Below, in pieces: positions 56,190-64,000 of a DNA stretch of 64,000 bases (position 1 is the first letter of the stretch; each line of letters opens with the position of its first letter). The notes under the pieces are model-generated. The model was not told the DNA's origin, made no database searches, and saw only the letters and a program-made list of their open reading frames with translations. The stretch is from Raphanus sativus. Its lineage: Eukaryota; Streptophyta; Magnoliopsida; Brassicales; Brassicaceae. The stretch spans positions 21,866,800 to 21,930,799 of the forward strand of contig NC_079518.1 of the NCBI RefSeq assembly GCF_000801105.2, given 5' to 3'. A program made the translations under genes and the position numbers.

Positions 56190-56529
56190 ACGTTACTTTA
56201 AAAAATATAGTCATTAAATAGCCATAATAGTCACAAAATACAAAATGAGAATATTTGTGTAATTTGTGGCTTTAAAAGCCACAAAATTGTCACAAAACAA
56301 AACATGACTAAAAATAGCCATGATTTGTCACAATTGTTTCCTGACAAAATAGTAATGAAATAAAATGTGGCTAATAATGCGACTAATTCATTAAAATATT
56401 TTTTAGTTACAAGCTAATCACAAAAGTTTTTGTCGTGATTATTTATAAAACTATCGTGACTATTTTCGTGACTATTTGTAAAAGTGAGTAAAATCTGAAA
56501 ACTCTAATATTTTAAAATCAAATTTTAAA
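56190..56529. repeat. Short dispersed repeats (GTGACTATTT / AAATAGTCAC)
   Basis: Clustered direct and inverted copies of TAGTCAC / GTGACTA and AGCCACA / TGTGGCT phrases, without a frame. Such motif clusters are found in subterminal regions of CACTA-type or related elements, but no terminal repeat was found. Confidence 0.4.
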
Positions 56530-57671
56530 TCTATCTTATTAAAACAGGAACATTACAACTTATTCTAGGTAGATTTTTAAAGGTGGACCTCATATATTTA
56601 AATTAAATGTCTCATTCTTTATATATAATACATACCATAGTCTAACTTTGCATTGATGTATTTACTTAAATACAATTCTTCTTTTTGTCCATATTCCATA
56701 TATGATTTTTACATTTATTACATGTCGATTTAAATAAGATATATACTAAGAATACTAAAAAATATTAATCGTTCTATAATTACCCTATACAATTCATTTT
56801 AAATTGATCAGTATATTTTCATTGGTCATATTAATTTTATTAGTACGAATAACATTAGGTAGATAAGTCATAGACACATACATAAAGATATGACTATTCT
56901 TATAACTACGTTGGGCCTAATCTACTTTCTAAAACAAATAACACATAGTTCCATATATTGTATAGAATATAGTAATATTGTATAGTATTATACTTATACA
57001 ATAATACTAAAAACAAACCAAACTGAAATATAATATATATCGAAAATGCTTTGAACCATTACACACAAAATATATTAGACCTCAGAGATAAAATTCACTT
57101 TGATATTACGTAATAATATTTTTAAAAAAATTAAATTTCGTAATGTACAAAAAAACATAAGTTTTATATAAAATTTTGCGTTACAATAAAAGACACAATT
57201 CGCGCTTGCAAAATGTTATTTTTACATACGAAAGACAGTTTTGATATTGTTCTTTAAACACAAAATTGAATTATACAAACTCGATACTACATAAAACTAA
57301 ACAATATAGAATACATTTTAAAAATAAAACCCGTGCGGGTGTGCATATGTTTATATAATATATAAATATATTAGGTTACACATATTTTCATATAAATAAT
57401 ACCCCAATGTAAGTTTTGTATGATAAATGTTGAAAATACAAAATATATAGCACTATATATTTTAAATAATACAGAAAAAATCTACTTTACGTTATCATAA
57501 AATTTAAAAATCAAATTTAGTAATTAAACACATTGCTTATTTAAATACATTAGTACACATTGTTATTTATCAAAATTTTATATTAATACACATTGGCGAT
57601 CATGTATAATATTTAGTAAAAACAAAGATTAAAAAAATGACTTTCGCTCGGTCGAGCGGGTCATGATCTAG
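56530..57671 (+). mobile_element. Non-autonomous Helitron
   Basis: Starts TCTATCTTATTAAAACAGGA after A (56529). Ends with hairpin CGCTCGGTCGAGCG, then GGTCATGATCTAG, then T (57672). 1,142 bp, non-coding. The 5' motif TCTATCTTATTAAAACAG and 3' CTAG are diagnostic. A second GC hairpin ACCCGTGCGGGT lies inside near 57330. Confidence 0.85.
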
Positions 57672-58167
57672 TTTAACCTTAAATCTTAAACTTAAACCAA
57701 ACCCCCAAAAAATATTAACACTTTTTAACGCTTAAATTTCAATAAAGTGTTCTTACAATACTAAGTCAAACAAACCAGCAACAAAAAATAAAAGAAAATA
57801 TACCAGTAGGCATCATAAATTAGCTAATACACATGTGGGTAATAGTAAATGCAAATGACAATTGTGAGAAGGAAAGTCAGACAAAACAAAAACAGTGGAA
57901 TTGCTTTTTACTCTCTTACTTACTTATGAAAACGTCAGTAGTAACAGAGCCAACCAAATAATCCCTGCCTGATCACATCTTATTCTCACGACAATGAACA
58001 CTATATTCCACTCCCAAACTGATAGAAATGTTTCCATCACTAAGAATCATGACTTCATAATCCGATAAGTTAAAACCTACTGATCTTCATAAAACTCCTG
58101 AATGCGACAGAGTCAGACAACAGAAGACACAACCAATAAACACCTGCACAGAAAAGAGAACGCATAC
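57672..58167. other. Spacer, no gene
   Basis: AT-rich with no supported frame. The last bases CATAC (58163-58167) would be the target duplication of the gypsy element, whose other copy lies outside the window. Confidence 0.5.
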
Positions 58168-58717
58168 TGTGAGGGGTAAAACTCACACCTAGATTTTAGA
58201 TCAGGTTTTTATGTTTAGAAAAGGTTAGGGAAAGATTATCGCGGGCTGAATCCCGTAAGAACTTGATGAATGAACTTTGATTTGTATTGATGTAATAGAA
58301 ATGAGATGGTTACAAAAGATGATCTTTGATGAATATAAAGATCACGAGAGAATTACAAGTAAGAATGTTTCAATGAATGTTGAGTAAAAATATGAGTAGG
58401 CTCGGATCCTTTTCTTGATCTTCGACCTTCTTCTTTTATAGCCTTGGACTCCTTTAGGTTATCTGCAACTGATCTCCGAGATCCTCTCCACTTGAGGTGG
58501 AATCCGCAACAGCTTCCCCTTGACCGGGTCCTGCGCCTCTTCTGGTTGTGACGTGAGCTTCCTCTTCGTCGTGACCTCCTTAGTTAGGATCCTTAGTTTT
58601 TAGCCTCCGGCTTCTACTCAGCTCTCCTTAGGCTTAGAACTCGCGATGGGCTCATCGCGGCCCATCATCATCTTCATTATCAAATGATCAGCTACCGGGC
58701 CATATTCGGGCCCAACA
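58168..58717 (-). repeat. Gypsy 3' LTR
   Basis: On the minus strand it starts TGTTGGGCCCGAATATGGCC and ends ACCCCTCACA (550 bp). It has a TATA box (TATAAAAGAAG at 58431-58440 on plus coordinates). The preceding tract, GAGAGCTGGGGGCAAC on the minus strand (58718-58733), is the polypurine tract. Confidence 0.8.
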
Positions 58718-58932
58718 GTTGCCCCCAGCTCTCGAGATGAGGTTTCGTTATTCTCGGGAGCTAGACCTAGCCGCCCAAGCTAGATTCTCTTGTTGAGATC
58801 ATGATTACTAGTTATCTCAACCGCATTTATCCTTATCCGATCGGACGGCTGTAATCTATCTTTGGTTAAATCAACGGCTGTGGATTAACGCGAGTTTAAA
58901 TTTTAATTTCCGACTTTCGAGACGTGATGGGA

Positions 58933-58938
58933 TATAAA
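58933..58938 (+). promoter_or_regulatory. TATA box of the antisense gene
   Basis: TATAAA in GGGATATAAAGCTG, about 230 bp before the ATG at 59163 on the plus strand. A pyrimidine-rich leader (TTGTCTCTCCACTTTCTCC) starts at the right distance, and CCAAGGTAATTC at about 58996 could open a leader intron. It lies outside the LTR, so the antisense gene seems to have its own promoter. Confidence 0.55.
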
Positions 58939-59162
58939 GCTGAGGGAATTAACTGCTTGTCTCTCCACTTTCTCCACGCCTCTCGACGGTTTCCAAGGTA
59001 ATTCACACCTCTCTTCTTTATTTTACCGTTTTTTGTCGTTATTATTATTTTTTTTTTATCTGCCTCTCGATCAATCTAGTTCTTCATCTTGAACTTCTCT
59101 CTGAGAGTCTGCCTTAGATCGATTCTATTCTTTACTTCCTGTTTTCCCTCTCCTTCCCTATC

Positions 59163-61662
59163 ATGAGTAGAAAGGAAGGTTCCGGCGAAGTTCAGATCTC
59201 AGCCTCCGGCGCCCGTATTATGAAGGTCAAACAGGAAGCTGGTGAGAAGATGGCGGAAGCCAAGAAGAAAAAGAGTAAAGACTCGATCGGAGCAAGAGTT
59301 AAGAGGATGAAGAAGAAAGGCGGCAAAAGCGCCTCCTCCGGTCCTCACTTCCCTTCCCTCTTGAAGGGTCAGGACGTTGTCAATCTTGCCGTTCAAGCTC
59401 ACGGCAAGAGCGATCTAGTTAGAGCTTGTGCTGAAAACGAGAACCCTGAGACCGCTCCGGAGGGTTGGTTCTGCGTTCATGAAAAATATATCTCCAAGTG
59501 CCACCTTAGATTTCCTCTTCCCACCCTTTTGCTGGATCTCTTAGATCATTATCAGCTAGCTCTTCCTCAGCTTTGCCCGTCGGTCATCCGAGTGATAAAC
59601 GGGTTCATCACTAGAGCCAAGGAGGAAGGAGTTATCGTTGGGTTATCTGAGTTAATGAGTCTCTTCTCGATAAAGGAGAGCACTTCCAAGGATGGCGGGA
59701 GTGGTACCTACTATCTCCCCTGTCGTCCAGGGCTAGGCATTTTCAAGTTCTCAGCCAGTGATGACGACTGGCGCAGGAAGTACTTTTATGTCAAGATTGA
59801 CCCTTCCACGGTTCCTGTAGGCCGTGACCTTAGGAACGCATGGTCTGATATTTCCGGTTAGGATTTTAGGGATATGCTTACATGTTTATTTTTGTTTGTC
59901 ATGTTGTGCTAATCGCCTTTTGACTCTTTTTACAGAAATCAAAGATCCTGTCAAGTTATCTAGCAAACTTACCAGAGCTCTCTACAGGAAGCTACAGCAT
60001 AGCCCTAACACTTGGGTAGCTTACACTACTTCGAGAGTTGGATCAGCTAGGTTCCATGATCGGTACCAAGCGTCCTTCCCTGATTCAGTGACGGTTGCTG
60101 GTTTAGAAGGTATCTTTTTATTCACAATTCATGATTTTTACTATCCGAATTTGTCTTATGCGACTAATGGATTTTTTTTTTTATGTCTTAGTTTCTGAAG
60201 GTGATTCCATTCTCGAAGTTTCCTCCGGAGCAAGTACTTCTTCGAAGACTCAATCACAGAAGATGCCAATTCAACCTTCCTTCCGTTCCAGGGGTAGATC
60301 GACCAAGGCTGCCAGCTCCTCTAGAGGGAGTGATAAGAACCAAGGGGGATCCTTCCTTGACTCTGTGAAGGAGGTTCTTGATGAAGGAGGCTCTGCCCCT
60401 GCTAAAGGTGTCGTCTCTTCGGAACCCAAGGTTCAGGAAGTTGGCCTTCCCTCCGAGGTCCCGATGACTGAAGCTGATCCTCAAGTAATGAGGGACCCTC
60501 CGGAGTCTGAGCCCCCGAGGAACAAGAGGTCCCGAACCGACCAGGTTGATAGACCTTCGAGGTCTTCCTCCTCCTCCTCTAGAGGAGGAACCGTTGGCTG
60601 GACCTTTTCTCATTCAAAGCCTGGATCGGTCTTGGACGATCCGTGGGGTTTGGCTACTCTGATGAGGCACATGAAGAGTCCCGGGTGTCCCCTCCCCTCG
60701 ATCTCCAATATCACGCACAAGGATGAGTACGTCGATATTGCTCATCACATGGGTCAGGTATGAAGTTTATTTCATTTTTCAGCTTTGTCTTTGGAAGATT
60801 TTGCTAAGTCATTTTCCGTTTTCCGCAGCTGGCTGGAGCTATTAACAGAGCTCAATTCAAGTTTGAGGACGCTGTACGCAATGCTCCTAGCGCTGAGGAA
60901 TTAGCCCAGGTCACTGAGTTGGTCAAGGCCAATAAGACTGAGCTCAACCAGACTCGGGCTCTGATCTCGGATCTCCAAGCCGAGGTGAAGAGACTTGGCT
61001 CTAAGTGTGATGCTCAGCAAGGGACGATCGAGAGCCAGCTGATTGACCTCCAGGTGAAGAATAGGAAGATTGGGGAGTTGGATGCTGCCCGGAAGATAGC
61101 CGAGTATCAAGTCAAGGAGCTGATCTCCACATCCCAGAACAGCCAGAAGAACAAGGAAGCTGAGGTCAGGCTAGCCGTCCGGAGGGGAAAGAAGGAGGTA
61201 GCTGAAGCCTACAACAAGATTCTGGTTATTGTCAAGGAGAAGTTCTCCAAAAAGAAAGATGAAGTTGACCTCCTGGTTCATGCCCAAGAGATTCAAGCCA
61301 ACACCGAGCTCCTGAAGGACATACTGGATGGTGAGATTAAGAGTACTCAAGATGAGTATGATAACTTGGTGGCGCTAATGCCGGAAGCTGTTGCGGCGTA
61401 CGAGAAGGCTCAGGTTTCGGACTTCTCGATTGGCAAGCTCCCTCTTCCCCAACTCTCTGAGAGTTCAGGTACTTTCGAGATTAATATGTTTAACCTCTCC
61501 TTTTCCGAAGAGTTCGGTTCTAATTTGGGATTGGTGGGTTCTTACTCAGCCCCAGTCGAAACCGCCTCTGGAGGTAGCGACAAGGAGATGGAGGAGGTTC
61601 CTGAGGAGGAAGATCCAGCTGGCAAGGGAGCTGAGAAGAGCTCGGATGACAAAGAAGTTTAA
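59163..61662 (+). CDS. Antisense gene of the gypsy element (Transposase_28-like, coiled coil)
   Basis: Four exons with GT-AG borders and matching phases: 59163-59856, 59936-60109, 60192-60757, 60829-61662; 2,268 nt, 755 residues, no internal stop. Exon 1 has a Lys-rich start (KKKKSKDSIGARVKRMKKKG), a nuclear-signal-like stretch, then LRFPLPTLLLDLLDHYQLAL and VIRVINGFITRAKEEG, the pattern of the gypsy-associated domain Pfam PF04195 (Transposase_28). Exon 3 is Ser/Pro/Arg rich. Exon 4 is a long coiled coil (about residues 500-680) ending in an acidic tail. It lies in antisense to pol. Its function is unknown in the literature I recall; it is not gag or a known catalytic protein. The intact frame and introns suggest recent selection or recent insertion. 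Confidence 0.8.
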
Positions 61663-61929
61663 GAACTGATGCTCTTTCGTGTTCTCTAGGATTTCTGCCC
61701 GATGGGCTTTGTTTTCATTGTTTCTAAGACTTATAGCCTGAGGAGGCTTTTAAACCTTTGTTTAATTTCAAACTTGGTTTTCATTTCATTTTGAGTTTTT
61801 GGCTTTAGTCGTGAAATATGACAACTTGATTATAATCGAATCTTGTGATAAGTCTGAAAGACTTTGGTCGTTTTTAGTTCCTTAAGGGGAATTCTTGGAG
61901 TATCGAGACTAGCTTAGGATTTTTATGGA
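61663..61929. other. 3' region of the antisense gene
   Basis: Non-coding, T-rich on the plus strand. It probably holds the 3' untranslated region of the antisense gene; no polyadenylation signal is clear enough to name. Confidence 0.4.
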
Positions 61930-62245
61930 CCTAAGTTTAATCTGAACACCTTAGGTGGGGGTTCTTGGGAACCTGAACTTGTTTGTGGGATTTCAAGACC
62001 CGTTGAGACTTGCTTAGGATTTTAAGACCTTTGTGATTTGATGAGGATTTTAAGACCTTGGAGATTTGGTAAGGATTTTAAGACCTTAGGTCCAGGTTCG
62101 TCGAGACCTGATATTGTCTGAAGGATTTTAAGACCTTAGGTTCAGGTTCGTCGAGACCTGACATTGCTTTGAAGGATTTTAAGACCTTTAGGATTGTTAA
62201 GGATTTTAAGACCTTAGGTTCAGGTTTGCAGGGACTTGTTTTGTT
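61930..62245. repeat. Tandem repeat AAGGATTTTAAGACCTTAGG
   Basis: About six to eight irregular units based on GGATTTTAAGACCTT, some extended by AGGTTCAGGTTCGTCGAGAC. Unit length varies from about 25 to 60 bp. It lies between pol and the antisense gene; Tat-type elements are known to carry tandem repeats in this region that can seed satellites. Confidence 0.8.
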
Positions 62246-62425
62246 AAAGAATTGAGATAACGAGGATAATTTCTTTATTGATAATTAGATACATGGTATC
62301 ATAGTAATCATACAATTTGCTTGTACCATACGTTTGCTGCGCGGACTATGTGTTTTTAATCAGACATATGCCCCCTTTGATTGTGGTGAACGAAGTGTTG
62401 AAATGAGGTTGGGGCTGCACTCATG

Positions 62426-62484
62426 ACGGAGTTGCCTACGTACCCAGTCAAGGGATCAAGCCTAACGTAGTTCAGGAGTTTTAG
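62426..62484. other. Hairpin-capable block just past the pol stop
   Basis: GAGTTGCCTACGTACCC and GGGATCAAG..TAACGTAGTTC form an imperfect inverted repeat (CTACGT at 62436-62441 and ACGTAG at 62465-62470, with ACCC/GGG inside). From memory a similar GCCTACGTA..CGTAGTTC block recurs after pol in several plant gypsy elements, which hints at a conserved role such as termination, but this is recollection only. Confidence 0.4.
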
Positions 62485-62488
62485 GTAC

Positions 62489-64000
62489 CTAATGATAATA
62501 TCTCTTAAGATTCGTGGCATTCCACGATCTGATTTCAGGTACCCCAGTTCGCACCTTTCGGAGTTTGTAGACGCCAGGTCGTACCACGTGGATGATCTGG
62601 TAGGGACCTTCCCAGTTGGTTCCTAACTTCCCAGCATTTGGTTCTTTGGTTCCTTCGAAAACTTTCCTAAGTACTAGGTCACCAACAGCGAACTGTCGGA
62701 GCCTGACTTTGGAATTGTACTGTCGTGCCATTGCTTGCTGATAGTTCTGAATGCGAATCAAAGCTCGGTCCCGTCTTTCCTCGATTAGATCGAGGCTGTC
62801 AGTTAGGAGCTGATCATTAGCTGCGGGATTGGATGTACAGAGTTTCCGGCGGAGGCTACCAGCAATGGTTTCAGCTGGAACGACAGCTTCCATCCCATAT
62901 GCTAAGGAGAAAGGAGTTTCTTCTGTAGCTTTTCGTGGGGTGGTCCGACATGCCCAAAGTACTTCAAGTAACTTCTCTGACCAGAATTCCTTCTGGGTTC
63001 CGAGGCGTTTCTTGAGGTTTGCTAATACTGATTTATTAGCAGCCTCCGCCTGTCCGTTACCTTGAGGTCGGCGAGGTGATGAGAAGGTCAGGCGGATATT
63101 CCACTTGTCACAAAATATTTTGAAATCGTGGGATATGAATTGTCCTCCATTGTCAGTTACGATTTCGTATGGGACGCCGTGTCTACACACGATATCTTTC
63201 CATACAAATTGCTCGACCTCGACCCTGGTTACCTGCTGGAAAGCTTCAGCCTCTATCCATTTTGTGAAGTAGTCCGTTAAGACTAGGAGGTAGCGTAGCT
63301 TCTTCTTTCCACTTCCTGATGGTACTAGTGGTCCCACGATATCCATGGACCATCTCATAAACGGATAAGGGGCAGATATGTTAGACAGCTTTTCCGCAGG
63401 TTGGTGTATAATCGGTGCATGCCTCTGGCATTTGTCGCATGAGGAGGAATAGGCCTCGCAATCTGCAATAATGGTAGGCCAGAAATATCCTTGTCTTTTG
63501 ATTCTGATGGCTAGAGCTCTTCCTCCAGAGTGGTTCCCGCAGGAACCGTCGTGCATTTCCTTCATGAGTCTCATAGCAACGGAGCCATGGACGCATTTTA
63601 GGTAAGGTCCGGAAATGCTTCGTTTGAGGAGGACAGATTCGGTTACGCAATATCTTGCGCTTAATGCTTTGAGCTTTCGAGCCTCCCATTTATTGGGTGG
63701 AGTCTTTCCCTCCAGGATGTATTGCGTGATTGGAATTCTCCAATCCTCCCTTCCTACGACTTTGTTATGGAGAGACGAGGGAGGTTCCTGTTCGGGACCT
63801 GGTGTCGTGGTGCCCCCGGAGGTATTGGTAGGATTGGGCTCCAGGGAGTCTGAATTCCGAGGAATACCTCCAGATGAATTTTTGAGAGCTGTACGGCTTC
63901 TGGTCTTAACTCTGCAGATGATTGGGTCTGAGTTGGTGCCCCCGGGGGTATTCTCGAGAGCAGGCTCTAAGGAGTCTGAGTGTCGAGGAATATCTTCCGT
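62489..64000 (-). CDS. Gypsy pol C-terminal part: RNase H linker and integrase (partial)
   Basis: The frame is open from the window edge at 64000 to a stop at 62489 (504 codons); the Met at 63574 is internal. It begins with a linker holding two related units, IPRHSDSLEPALENTPGGTN and IPRNSDSLEPNPTNTSGGTT, then EDWRIPITQYILEGKTPPNK. Integrase follows: HHCC zinc motif (HDGSCGNH ... SSSCDKC), catalytic D in WSMDIVGPL, second D in VTDNGGQF, E in GNGQAEAANK, then LWACRTTPRKATEETPFSLA, and a C-terminal GDLVLRKVFEG ... GKLGTNWEGPY domain. No stops. It integrates the element's DNA. Reverse transcriptase would lie beyond the window. Confidence 0.95.
   Translation of the reverse strand, partial: TEDIPRHSDSLEPALENTPGGTNSDPIICRVKTRSRTALKNSSGGIPRNSDSLEPNPTNTSGGTTTPGPEQEPPSSLHNKVVGREDWRIPITQYILEGKTPPNKWEARKLKALSARYCVTESVLLKRSISGPYLKCVHGSVAMRLMKEMHDGSCGNHSGGRALAIRIKRQGYFWPTIIADCEAYSSSCDKCQRHAPIIHQPAEKLSNISAPYPFMRWSMDIVGPLVPSGSGKKKLRYLLVLTDYFTKWIEAEAFQQVTRVEVEQFVWKDIVCRHGVPYEIVTDNGGQFISHDFKIFCDKWNIRLTFSSPRRPQGNGQAEAANKSVLANLKKRLGTQKEFWSEKLLEVLWACRTTPRKATEETPFSLAYGMEAVVPAETIAGSLRRKLCTSNPAANDQLLTDSLDLIEERRDRALIRIQNYQQAMARQYNSKVRLRQFAVGDLVLRKVFEGTKEPNAGKLGTNWEGPYQIIHVVRPGVYKLRKVRTGVPEIRSWNATNLKRYYH

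Larger units (their letters stand above)
58168..64000 (-). mobile_element. Ty3/gypsy retrotransposon, Tat-type, 3' part
   Basis: The element reads on the minus strand and runs off the right edge. In element order: end of pol (64000-62489), non-coding DNA with tandem repeats, an antisense spliced gene (59163-61662 on plus), a polypurine tract and the 3' LTR (58168-58717). Integrase lies after an RNase H linker, the gypsy order. An extra gene between pol and the 3' LTR in antisense is a feature known from some Tat elements such as Grande. Confidence 0.85.

Noticed and set aside
56002..56217. 71-codon frame
   Set aside because: It runs into a cluster of dispersed motifs and has no family resemblance.
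62829..63065. 78-codon plus-strand frame
   Set aside because: Antisense shadow of the integrase frame with no similarity of its own.

Overview
The window is plant nuclear DNA, most likely from the family Brassicaceae and probably Brassica or Raphanus. The reasons are the very AT-rich intergenic DNA, GT-AG introns, a seven-exon WAT1/UMAMIT transporter gene that resembles Arabidopsis members, ATREP-type Helitron ends (5' TC..TATTAAAACAG, 3' hairpin plus CTAG), a Cassandra TRIM with a 5S rRNA-like LTR, and plant-type copia, gypsy, LINE and Mutator relics. Only one ordinary host gene is clearly intact: the WAT1-related transporter (minus strand, 14964-17650). Nearly everything else is transposable-element DNA, often nested, plus broken gene fragments.

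Layout. 1-3410: a long repeat full of near-palindromic AGAAGACTTC / GAAGTCTTCT motifs; an inverted second copy lies at 29345-32880. 3411-9100: two MITEs and a decayed Mutator-type transposase. 9113-10880: a promoter and coding remnant split by a solo LTR with a perfect 5-bp target duplication. 10961-13690: a broken C2H2-EAR zinc-finger gene between two copies of one repeat. 14964-17750: the transporter gene with its TATA box and a LINE 3' end inside intron 5. 18605-28345: a Cassandra TRIM (minus strand) whose 3' LTR was later hit by a young, nearly complete Ty1/copia element of Sirevirus type (18642-27577). Both insertions have perfect 5-bp target duplications.

33535-35800: a LINE whose reverse transcriptase is missing by an in-frame deletion. 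36190-36633: a Mutator-type MITE filled with telomere-like repeats. 38866-42881: Helitron DNA including a broken RPA/OB-fold fragment. 43262-47331: an inverted-repeat-bounded segment holding a second, 3'-truncated LINE. 47332-58160: mostly gene-free AT-rich DNA with a (TA)n tract, three further terminal-repeat or Helitron elements and a copia relic. 58168-64000: the 3' end of a Ty3/gypsy element of Tat type on the minus strand: 3' LTR, polypurine tract, an intact four-exon gene in antisense with its own TATA box, tandem repeats, then integrase and an open polyprotein frame running off the window.

The genes do not form a pathway; they record waves of insertion around one transporter. The most unusual signals are six very short insertions flanked by target duplications that look like extremely truncated LINE/SINE integrations, the inverted pair of motif-rich 3.4-kb repeats, and the intact spliced antisense gene inside the gypsy element.
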